The translations under genes and the position numbers were made by a program. The notes beneath the pieces are model-generated. The model made no database searches. It saw only the letters and a list, made by a program, of their open reading frames with translations, and was not told the DNA's origin. DNA of 64,000 bases from Alisma plantago-aquatica (lineage: Eukaryota; Streptophyta; Magnoliopsida; Alismatales; Alismataceae), in NCBI GenBank assembly GCA_963693085.1, contig OY856413.1, forward strand, positions 748,138,556-748,202,555, written 5' to 3'. This document shows positions 47,520 to 58,574 of this stretch, piece by piece (the first letter of the stretch is position 1; each line of letters starts with the position of its first letter).

Positions 47520-48340
47520 ACCTCATCATGGGTGATGTTGCTAAGATGACTATCATTTACAATGATATGTTTCACATATATGTAGCTAAATGTAAAGATG
47601 CCAACTTTCTTCTATGGATGAATGTTGTCCAGACATTTCTCGAGTATAGGGATAAACTTAAATTTATCATCGATGACTCACTGACGGTACATGATGGTGG
47701 CTGAGTAGCAGGAAATAGTCAAGTGTTCTCATGGATCTGGGAACACATGGGGCCAGTGGTGGTAGTCAAGTACATGTGGTACTACAACACTAATACTTGG
47801 TGGGAGGCGATGAAGCAGTTCATAACTCAGGTGGAAAACTACTTGTGCATGTACAATATCATAGACAAGATCTTCTCTGAACATCAAGGAGAGCAAGCCT
47901 TGTCCAAGTACTTTGACGCCATGAAGGCCCAGGAAAACGAGCTCAACTTCTTCTCTCCAAAAAATTCTACTAAAGTCACCAAGGAGCGCTAGACTCTTTT
48001 GACTGAATGCTTCCTCAACGACACCCACCCCCACAACACTACCGTTCTCCAAATTATGCTTGTGGGAAAAACAGTCCCATCCATGGACCAAGCTTAAGCT
48101 CATTTCTCATAGTTCGAGATGCACTCTCCTAGCATGCCTCCCAGTGTTGCATCCAAGCTTCCCCAAGTTTTGACTGCATCTACCAGAGGTCGTGGTCGGG
48201 GATGAGGATAGTAACCCCAAGTGCACCTATTGCTACAAGATTGGCCACACAGAGGAGGCATGTCAATACAAGCATGAGTATCCATACCATCATGGGGAGG
48301 ACGTTCCAGGGGATCCGTCCATGCTGCCCAAGATCATACA
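47520..48340 (+). pseudogene. Copia gag remnant
   Basis: Segments in two frames give the gag core. SWIWEHMGPVVVVKYMW, then WWEAMKQFITQVENYLCMYNI and EQALSKYFDAMKAQENEL (47723-47992), match the UBN2-type gag of plant copia elements. A CCHC knuckle, CTYCYKIGHTEEAC (48222-48263), has perfect C-x2-C-x4-H-x4-C spacing. The protein would package the element RNA. An early in-frame stop near 47702 and a frame change before the knuckle disable it. Confidence 0.82.
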
Positions 48341-49089
48341 CCTCTCAGCCATGTTAATCCCTCCCTACCAGCATCATCATGTTCCTCTCATGTCTCCTTG
48401 TCTAAGGAAGCATATAAGCACCTACTACAAGTTGCACAAATATAGTTGGATCCACAACTTCAATCCACTCCAGAAAACTCCTCCAGTTGGACAGTCAGGA
48501 ATTCACCTATTGTCAGTTGTTACCTAGCCACCACTTCTCAAAGTAACTTTGGGGCATCTATGCTTATTTTCGATTCTAACTAGAGAGTGGACTCAGGTGT
48601 GATGTAAGATATGACTTATACATGACATATGTTAACCACTTTTAATTCATTTATCCCTCACTCCTCTTTCACCATGTAGGATGGATAGGTTAAGTGAGCA
48701 ACTCAATGTGGAACTATTTCTATCTCTTCTAAAGTCAAGTTGACTGTTGTACACTGCGTTCCAAACTCTCTATACAATCTAATGTATGTAGCAAAAATTG
48801 TTGATTCCTTCCATTGTTACATAATTTTTGGTCCATCTAATTTTATTTTATAGGGTTGGAGGAATTTGGTGATGATTGGGTAGGGAGTACTCAATGGTGA
48901 TCTCTACTATTTTGCCTTCCCACCTTCAAGCCCACTTCTTTCCTCCACACCACTTCAGTTGCACCTACTTCATGGCCATCAACCTTGAGACAAGCTTAAA
49001 CTATTAGATATTTCATTATATGTATTGTTTCTTCTATTTTCTCTAATGCCTACAAGATAGGAAAACACCATCGTGTGTCCTTCCATCTC

Positions 49090-49790
49090 GTACCTCTACA
49101 CAATAATCACATATGTTCGGTTTGGTTCATAGTAATGTTTGTGGTCCATTCAACACTACTAGTTACAATCTCTATAGATACCTTATGTTTTGGATGATTT
49201 CTCTAGAATTTCATGGCTATATTTACTTCAACCTCTTGATGAAGCTTTTCACTAATTCGTGAGTTTAATAGTTTTGGTTTAATTTTCAATTTCTGATAAG
49301 ATTCTTCAAATCGACAACACCCTCAAGTATGCCCAAAAGGAAATTGCCTCTTTTTGTCATGGCATAGTAGTGATTCATATTTTTATGTGCATATTCTCCA
49401 CAACAAAACAACATTGTTGGGTGTAAAAATTGTCGTCTTTTGGACATTACATGATCTCTTCTCACTCATGTCAACTCATCTATACATTTTTGGTCTGATG
49501 TAGTCCTCATAGCTTGCTTTCTTATCAATCGCCAACCTTCCTCTATTCTCAGGAATTGCATTCCTTTATCCATTTTCTACCCTCAATCCACACTATTATT
49601 TCTACTTCCCAAAGTTTTCAAGCATGTATCCTTCATTTATAATTTTTGATCCCAAGGCTAACAACCTTTCCCTCGAGCTATTCAAATGGTGTTTCTCAGT
49701 TAGTCTTTTTCTCAAAAAGGGTGCAAGTGTCCTGACCCCGACACTAGAAGAGTCAATATCTCTACATATGTGACCTTTCAATGAGGATGA
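49090..49790 (+). pseudogene. Copia integrase remnant
   Basis: Pieces of the integrase core appear in shifting frames: VHSNVCGPFNTTSYN (about 49120-49175), equivalent to HSDVCGP; then YSPQQNNIVG and LTACFLINRxPSSILR-like sequence (about 49390-49560), equivalent to the HTPQQNGVAERKNRHL...INRMPSS stretch. Catalytic residues cannot all be placed. It lies before RT, which defines the copia order. Confidence 0.75.
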
Positions 49791-50139
49791 AATGTTCTTC
49801 TCATCATCCTCACCCTCCATAGATCATACTGATTATGTCTTGTTGACTAATCCATCCATCCCATCAAAACCACCAACATTACCAGAAATACCACCACCAC
49901 CACCATCACCCCAAAATCGACCCATGGAAGATGAGCCATCGGTAGCACTTGCATCTTCATCTTCAATTCTAGACCAATATAATCTACAAGTGGGACTACA
50001 TAAAGGTATACACCCCTACACTATCAAGCATCACATTTCTCACACTTGTTGTCTAGCACATCTTTCTTCTTCTACCTCATCCTTTGCTTCAATCATGGAC
50101 ACAATATATGTTCCTAAATGTCCAACATATGCTTTATGT

Positions 50140-51570
50140 CATATTAGATGGAACATTTCATGGTGGAAGAAATGAAGAATCTCAATGACAATAGGACATG
50201 GGATCTTGTGAACCTACCAGCATGCCAAAATATTGTAGGTTTTTTATGGGTTTTCTTTGTCGACCACAAGTCTGATGGCTTTGTTGAACGACTCAAGGCA
50301 CACCTAGTTGCCAAATGATCCACCCAAAATTTTGAAATGGATTACCTTGAGCATTCTCTTCAGTGATAAGGAATGGATCCCTTCACATCCTTACCTCCAT
50401 TGCAGCTCACCCTAACTGACATCTCTATCAACTTGATATAAAGAATGCATCTCTTCATGGAGATCTCTTAGAAGAAGTCTATGTGAATCAACTGACCGAT
50501 TTCATTGCTGAGGGGGTGTCTTATCACAATTTTTTTCAACTCTAACCATTTCTCTATGGTCTCAAATAGTGTCCACATGCTTGTTTAACAAGTCAAAAGA
50601 TGTCCTTACATAGGTTAACTTATAGAGATCAGTCATTGACCACTCCTTGTTCTTCTCCAAGTCTCCAAAGGCCATATTCTTGTTGTTGCCTATGTTGATG
50701 ACATGATCATCACTGATGATGATGCGATGAGGACATCTTCCATGAAGCAATCCCAGTAGGCACATTTCCACACAAAGGACTTGGGTGCCCAATGATACTT
50801 CCTAGAGATCAACATGTTACACTCAACCTCAGGGATCTACTTGTCACAATGATGTGTTGTCTTGGACCTTCTTTCAAGAGACCAACATGATAGAAGCCAA
50901 ATCGGCATCTACTCTGATGGACTATGATACACAACTATGCATGAAGGAGAACTCTTTGTTGATTTGTAGAAGTATCACTTTATATTTGGGAAGTTGATTT
51001 ACTTGACTATTGATCGACCAGATATTACATGTGTTGTTCGGGTAGTCAACTAACACATAAGAGCACTACTCTAGGCCCACTGGTCTAGTGTTCATTGCAT
51101 TCTTTGCTACCTCATGAGTGATACAGGACCAGGATTGCTATGAAAATGTCCTAAATCCAAGGTAATGTCTATGTCTAATTATCTAGATGTAGACTAGACA
51201 TGTGATTTTATAGATAGTCAGTCATTTTTTGGCTATTTTGTCATGATTGGCACTCAACCCGTTTCCTATATGAGTTAAGAATAGGTTGTAGTAGCTTGTT
51301 CCAGCACTAATCCATATTGAGTGAGTTTGGAATTCTTTTCCAAAGTCCAACTATTTTATATTATGACAACTAAGTGATTATAGACATAGCTAATAGTCCA
51401 ATCTTCCATGAGCGCACAAAACATATTGAAGTTGACTACTATTTTGTGTGGGACCTGGTTAAAGGCAAGTAGATCATCACTCCTCACATTAAGTCAGGTG
51501 ATCAATTTGTAGACATCCTTTCCAGACCTATCCCTCCTGCTTTATTAAAGTATATGGGTGTAAAGTTGGG
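50140..51570 (+). pseudogene. Copia reverse transcriptase / RNase H remnant
   Basis: MKNLNDNRTWDLVNLP then VERLKAHLVAK (about 50170-50320) open RT. AYVDDMIITDDD (about 50689-50725) is the catalytic YVDD box. LIYLTIDRPDITCVVRVVN (about 50996-51055) is the end-of-RT motif GRLIYLTxTRPDI. RNase H-like sequence with DSQSFFGY and SYMS (about 51210-51290) and a VADIFTKPL-like end (FVDILSRPI, about 51505-51535) follow. Many stops and frame changes are present. Confidence 0.8.
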
Positions 51571-51605
51571 AATCCACAATAATTATTGTCAAACATGGGA
51601 GGACT

Positions 51606-51766
51606 TGTTGGTATATTTGAAATGGATGTATCCTCTCTTTTCCTTCTCTTTTACTCACACTTAAGTGGGAATGACCCTTGTAACCCACTTAAGTGGTCTC
51701 TCTCCTATATGTAGGAGGCTATGTACTCTCATTTATAACTAGTGAATACACACTCCTTCCTATACA
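51606..51766 (+). repeat. 3' LTR of the copia element
   Basis: A 161 bp LTR that starts TGTTGGTATA and ends CCTATACA. It has the same paired ACTTAAGTGGG inverted sites and TATA-like TATGTAGGAGGC region as the left LTR. Confidence 0.78.
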
Positions 51767-53801
51767 AATACTAATTTTTATCTCTCAGCATTCCCCTCTC
51801 ATCGCCACACCCTAGCAGCCGCTTATTTCCTATCCAAAAAAAGGAAACTGCTCCCTCTATTCACCTAGAGCTCCTCTGTTAACTGTTTGATTTCCAATAC
51901 TCATTTGTGGGCTGACCAGACTACTAATGACAACACCTCCTCTCTATCTAGAGGGTACACAACAACAACAACATCACTAACCCAGAAGATGGTACTCCTC
52001 TAACATCTTCACTTTTCAAAGTGATCCTGCCACAATGCTAGACTGTTATAGTCTCACCAAGTGGTTTCTTTCCTTCTTCCAATCTTTGTGTTGTGTTCTT
52101 ACAAAAATGAGGGCCCAACATTCAGCCTAGTGCTTGAGGTTCTCACGTAGGAAGCACATTACTTGACCGACAATCAACTTCATCCTTTGGCTGTGTTGCA
52201 CCAACCATTGACCATGATAAGGAATCACCTGATTTTTTTAGCATGGATCTACCTCAAGAGAATTTCTCCAACAATTATGGGTTCTCCCTCCTTGATGTTC
52301 CCCCATGCTATATCACCCTCATATATATTTCCCTTTCTTTTTGTTTGCAACACAATGGAAGTCGATCAACAGTAACCTGAGGCCAAGGCCTCACCTATGG
52401 TTGGCTACATCTCCTAATTAACATATAGAATTTGAATTGCCCTCACTCTCATGAATAGCTTGGCGTACAACATAATTACTATTTATGTTTAATTGAAATG
52501 CAAAGTGTAAGATGGGTATTGGAAATGAAAACCATGGGGAATAGGATTTCTCGGGGGAGTGAAGAGATCGCAAAATAGATACAGAAAAAATCCATGAAAA
52601 TGGGAGAGGGCGAGAAAGATCATGAAGGAAATGTGATGGGAAGAAAAGAAATGACATAGAGATCATTTAATTTAGGGAGAGAGATGAAGTTCATTAGTCT
52701 CTAATTAAATTCTCTCTACGGTATAAGAGTAAACAATTTCTTGTCAAAGATACAAGAAAGAGAGGTCTATCCCCATTACACAATCTTTATGTAAGGCCTT
52801 TAGATGTTTCTATAACCCCACACTTGATGTATAACCTTTAGGCTATATTTGGTTTGTTAGAAAGGAATAATATGGGATGTGGAAATGAAAAGAATTGGAA
52901 GGTATATGCATGGGATAAGATACTTAATTTACCATTCCTTTTAGATGCAACCATGGATTAGTGATGAATTCCTATTTAACATTTGAATACATTTTGCATT
53001 ACATTTTACTGGTCATTTACAAATGAGATATTAATATCCATATTCTTTTTTTAACAACATACAATTCTACCATTCACAAAGTAAAGTTACAAATTAATAA
53101 TTTGCCTAAATTTAGAACAAAATGAATGAAAATCATTACAAACTATATTGTAAGAATAACAAACAAAGTAATGATTTGGGAAACTCTAAATATAATTGTT
53201 ATACTAGCTCGTATTTAACAAGTTCTTTAGATAAAAGTCATGATAATCTTCACGAACCAGAAAGAATGCATGAGAAGAGACTGGCTTCCATTTGGTTGAA
53301 CAATCACATATCTATTCTCCTCTCTATTGAGATTGCTTACTTCTCCAATTTCCTCACTAGTGCATTCTTTTTGGTTATCAAGTTTTATAAGCATTAGGTC
53401 ACTCGATTTCTCACCCATTGCTCTAATTTCTTACCCAAAAGTCTTTTTCACATTTGTTACAATATTTGTAAGGCAGCTTGCACTGTCTTCATCCATTTAT
53501 ACCCTATTTTTTGTCCATCTTGCTTGTTTCAGTTTTGCTTGATGGAGAAATTGATGTATGTTATCACTATCATCCAAATTTCCACATCAATGGCCTCTTG
53601 TTATGGTTTTCATTGGTAGTGGTTCTACATATCTCCCTTCATATCCTTGGTCTCTCGAGCATTGATTTTGGTTGCTCTATCCTTCCCAAATATAGTAGAA
53701 AATTTGTTGAAGTGAGAGAACTTTTTAATTCTCTAGGATTCTTCTCCTAGATGACTCTGTCATTGAACAAATGCTCAATTAAAAATATTATTGATGATAA
53801 G
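51767..53801. other. AT-rich DNA with no recognisable gene
   Basis: Short open frames only, none with a recognisable domain. A GGCTATATTTGGTTTGTTAG stretch (52842-52861) resembles the ends of small hAT- or PIF-type elements in plants, but no partner end was found. Confidence 0.35.
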
Positions 53802-56800
53802 TGCAACACAATGATAGTAAAGAAGACATCCTACCATCTCAAAGACAGTGAAACGCCACGTGAAAATGCGTGAAACCACCTTAAACAACATATTATCAAA
53901 AACACGGGTTAATTAAAACTGATTGCGGAAAGCATCATAAAAGAAAAACTATTACAACCAGATCCACTACCTGTAAGGATACATGTTATATATATACATA
54001 AGAATGATATATGTCCACCGAAACATAGGATCCATCTGTTCCATATCCATCAAGGATACATCACCTGTTCATATACATATCAGACCTAGCCAGGCCAACA
54101 ACATGTTACAAAAGCCATACAAAGATCATACATCACAAAACCTCATCAAAACACCTCCAAGGACCTGAGAGTACAGGGAGACTCTAAGACTCTACTACAA
54201 AACAACCACAACAACAACATATCCAACCTTGCCTTCTACTGATCTTCTTGCTGCTCAGCCGCAACACTACGATCACCACCACATCTAACTCGATCACCTA
54301 AAAAGGTTGAAACCAGTAGGATGAGACACACAGTCCTAGCAAGAAACATAACTCCCCTCTGAATTATAAAACCTCAAAAGAGATAGAGAAGATAAAACAT
54401 GTAACAGATATAACTAGATCATATATGAAATATGAAGAACAAGATTATACAAGCATAACAGCTTACCACGTTGTCTGAGAGACATATATCAACCTACAAG
54501 ATATACTTAGGGCACATACATGTAAGAGACAATCATTCATTATTAAAGGACTCAACCAATGTTTTGTGTTTTCCATAAGAAGATATATTATATGGCTAGA
54601 TTACCATTTATTATGCCCTGAGGAAGTGAGCCGTACTGCTCAAATCCAACCTTCGATTGTGAAACCCAAAGCTGGTGCCATACAAGGTCAATGGAAGAGC
54701 CAGAATCCATGACCTCTACCGTCGTTGTCAATGCATGAGAACCAAAGGAGGACTACAATCTCTTGCTTAAGTGACCTCAGTCATAGGGTTAGCTCACACA
54801 GTCTACCCTCTTCTCTAGCCCGCCTTGGTATAGGTCACGACGCTAGTATATCATGAGCCATAGTCCTATTCACCGTGCTCCTGAGCCATGAATGCATTCA
54901 TGCTCTATCACACTGAGCCATGGGCCTATTCACCATGCTCTTATACATAGCTTGAGTCTACAACCGAAGTTGCACTCTAATCCTCCTATTTTCATCTAGG
55001 AGAAACCCCACATATTCAACAATATGTGCTCTGGGTTAACCCATAGGAGAACCCATTTCACCATCACCAGCTACTGACGATGATGGATCTATGGCCAGGG
55101 CAAACTACATGAAAGGTTCATTTGTAATTAATTAATACATTTTAAGTGGATTGTTAGGGTCAAACAAGTTATATTAAGCAAACCATAAACAAGAGTAACA
55201 ACAAAGATTCCATTACCTTGTGTCAGACTATTACTGCCATTCTTAATTCCATCAACATCATCATGATCCATCTCAAGGATCTTACATCACATATTTCCAC
55301 TTGGCCTCTTGCCAATCATCATGATCCATCACAAGATCTAATCATCATAGGGATTCCATCCCACCATTAAGCACATGTTACCAACACATAGGCAACACTC
55401 CTCATGTACCATCATAGCTAACATATCACATAGTGTTCCTCATTATCTCAACAATAAGAGAATGCCACCAAGGACATCATTACATCTCAATGGATGAATC
55501 CTGCATGGTAAGTATGATCAAGAGTAGATATACACTTCATTATGGAGATATATTGTGCAATATTAGATGACCATGCATACACGCAACTTCCACATATAAC
55601 ATTCCAAACAATATTAGGGTTTCAAGCAAACATAGAGCGTAACCCTCACAAAAGCACATCGGGTAAGGAACAACCCTCACCAAAAGGCACAACGACCATC
55701 ACCATAGGTGCAACAACCCTCACCAAAGAATACCACAACCCTCACCAAAAGGTACTGGTTACAACCAGAACTATCTAGTTGTGTCGGCCAGCACTCGTAC
55801 CAGCCGTCACCCATATTGGGCAAGGCACCTAGAAAGATGTAACGTGCAACACCTCCTCAAGCCGTAACGTTCAACACCAAAGCATGCAACCTGTATCGTC
55901 CAAACGACACAACAACATACCGGGCAAGCACCACAATGTGAAACGCTGTGTCGGGCGATGCTATGCCAGGAAACGTGCAACGCCACATGACGGGAAACAT
56001 TGTGCCAGACAATTCCCCACAACAATGCATCACAATAGGCAATATAGCACACCATATCGGGCAAGGCCTCAAGGCCGTCACGGGAAACACCACACATCAG
56101 GCACCACAACATCCAAAGATCAACCCTACTGTCTAAGGGAACAACACATCAGCCACCTACTATATTTCCTAAGGAATCACCAAGGCAGCCACCTATTGTA
56201 TCGCCCAAGAGCTCAACTCCTCCAAAACACATATCGACCAAGGGACCAACTAAGTGTCAACCAACCATATCGTCCAAACCTTATCCCTAGGTTAGGAAAG
56301 GGATAAACCATATCGGGTTACTAGGGTTAGAAGATTTCAACCTCATCATAACCATCCACACCATATCACCCAAGGATACCAAGAGTGTTGGCTCACCTCT
56401 CAACAACCAAGTGAGAGGAGTTTTGTACAACCTTAAGCATATCAGGCAATAAGGGTAGAACAACACCCTACCGGCCAACTCAACATATCGTCCAAGCATC
56501 TAGGTCACAGGATCACCTCTCAAGACCAAGGAGAGAAAGGGGTCTTGCATAAGCTCACCTCTCAAGTCCAAGGAGAGAGAGGGGTATTGCCTCACGGGCA
56601 CACTACACACACATTTGAACTAAGGAACCCTAAGCTCACCTCTCAACTAAAGAGTGAGAGGGGTTTTGCTCAAGATCCCCTAATCAAGAGGGTAGGCCGA
56701 CACAAAGGGAAACCAACACACCACATATCGTCCAACATGATCTAGGTCACATGTAGGGAAGCAACATAACCAACTAAAGCAAGAAGCATTACTAAAACGA

Positions 56801-57710
56801 TATATAAGGCCGATCAAGATAACAAAGTAAAGCAACATGTAAATGAGATAGTATAGTTAGGGTTAGAAGTTATGTAACCCACCTTAAGCACAACTCCAAG
56901 CTCCAAGCTTCAAGCTTCGACCACCAACTTGGAGAAGGAAGCAAGATCAACAGCAAGATGTATCAGCAACCACCAAGGAAGAAGAAAGCAGCAGCAACAA
57001 TAGCTATATCAACCACCTCCTCCTCCTCTTCAACTCGACCACCAAGGGGAAAAGAGAGTAAACGGCTAAGGGGCAAAGAGATCCCTAGAAAGAGAAAAGA
57101 GGGACATAAATAGAAGAGGCTAAAGGGGAGACCAAAGAAAGGTGGCGCCGGACCTAGGTACACTTGTCCAAGGGCCATGCCACATGCCAACACCCCATAC
57201 ACCACTTGTCCAAGGTCTCACCACTTGCTAGGAACAAGCACCATGTTTCCAAGAGAGGGTGACACAAACAATGCTAGGAGGAGGGTGTGTGTGTGTCACC
57301 CAACATGGCAACCTGTCACACCCACCTTCACCTCCTAGCCGATACACCATGGCCGACACAAGGCACCAAGAACTCCCTTGACCGACACACTCAAGCAAGG
57401 AGGAAGGGCTTCAAGTCCAACAACAAGCCCAAGCTCAAACAAGCTCAAACGAGGCCCAAAACAACTCAAGCAAGGTGCCCCAACCCATCCTCTCAACCCT
57501 AGAGGATGCAAAGAGAGAGAAAGAGATCTCTCAAGGTGACAATCTTGCACATAAACCCTAGAACTTGGGTAAATTGCAGGTTGCACCAAAAAGACCCACA
57601 TCAAAGCACAACAACCCTAATCACACATCAGGTGATTAGGCAAGCCTCTAAACACAAGGTTTAGACAAAGCAAATAGGGTAAGTCCAAAAAGAAGGTCAG
57701 GGTCCTTACA
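53802..57710 (-). mobile_element. Probable solo LTR, gypsy-type, minus orientation
   Basis: On the minus strand the unit begins TGTAAGGACCCTGACC and ends TTGCA, with nearly 3.9 kb between. The start matches the TGTAA-x-G-x-CCC opening of long Del/Tekay-type LTRs. The flanks are ATAAG (53797-53801) and ATAAC (57711-57715), a 4 of 5 match for a 5 bp target duplication. No primer-binding site, polypurine tract or gag-pol lies inside or beside it, which suits a solo LTR left by recombination. Part of the inside is arrays of short motifs. No second copy is in the window to confirm the ends. Confidence 0.55.
55790..56760. repeat. Motif-rich region of the solo LTR (ATATCGxxCAA and CACCTCTCAA units)
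   Basis: Irregular repeats of CATATCGTCCAAG / TATCGGGCAA / TGTATCGCCCAAG occur some fifteen times. Four longer units have CTCACCTCTCAA...GAGAGGGGTxTTGC (near 56390, 56510, 56550, 56635). Spacing is irregular, so this looks like old degenerate tandem duplication. Confidence 0.6.
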
Positions 57711-57715
57711 ATAAC

Positions 57716-57950
57716 GCACTTATGACAATGTAGTCATCATAAATACGTTTTGAACCTCCATGGGATGGGTAATGTCATTGTATCAAAGCAAACTAGTGTT
57801 CCAATTAACTAATTCACTATATTAAAATTCTCAATTTAAACCATGATATAGGATTCAATGTGTGGTTTATCATTCAAGACACAAACAATTATCTCTTGTT
57901 CAACGTCCAATAGGAATACAAAAATTTCCATTCAAAATCATATCTATGAA
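57716..57950. other. Spacer between the solo LTR and the CACTA element
   Basis: AT-rich DNA with no recognised feature. It ends in GAA, the left copy of the CACTA target duplication. Confidence 0.4.
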
Positions 57951-58320
57951 CACTACTACAGAAGTGCCTTTTAGTGTCGGTTGTTTAACCCCCTTTGGCG
58001 TCGGTTTCTGAACGACGCCTATGTGGGCGCCGCTAAAAGGTTGGACACTTCAGCGTCGGTTAAAAAACCGACGCCTATTTAACATCAAGGCGTCGGTTTA
58101 TTATAAAACACCGACTCCAAAAGGGTTCGCGCCACAGAAAACGGCGTCATCTAGGACGCCTTCTGCGTCGGTTATATACTAAAGGACCGACGCAAAAAAG
58201 TGTCCTAGATGACTCCCATTTCCTGTAGCGCGAACACTTTTGGCGTCGGTGTTCAACAAAAAACCGACGTTGTAAGTCTGTGCTGACGGTTATCTGTAAA
58301 TAACCGACGCCTATATCTAT
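57951..58320. repeat. Left terminal and subterminal repeats of the CACTA element
   Basis: CACTACTACA is followed by repeated GGCGTCGGTT and AACCGACGCC motifs in both orientations, which can form hairpins. In the En/Spm family, subterminal repeats of this sort are TNPA binding sites. Confidence 0.88.
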
Positions 58321-58574
58321 TTTTTTTTTATAAATCTGTTTGCAGGCCTGCTGTGGCTGGTCAGCAGGATGAGAACCTGCAGTTCAGTTTTCTGAACTGC
58401 AGGTTTACGACATCCATTGATATCAGCCTACAAACAGGCCACAAACCTGCAAAATTAACATAAAAAGATTCACACAAGTAGATACATTCAGACATCAATT
58501 CAATTGTCACGTTCACACATATAGAATCATTCAAATACATGTTTTAACATTCAGAAACATTCATTTACAAAGTA

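Larger units (their letters stand above)
46554..51766 (+). mobile_element. Decayed Ty1/copia retrotransposon
   Basis: Short LTRs (46554-46708 and 51606-51766) flank a 4.9 kb internal region. Its order of gag, integrase, RT and RNase H is the copia order. The primer-binding site directly follows the left LTR and a GGGAGGAC polypurine stretch precedes the right one. The first bases of the left LTR are mutated (the right LTR starts TGTTGGTATATTTG), and no target duplication is evident. Pol is full of stops, so it cannot move by itself. Confidence 0.85.
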
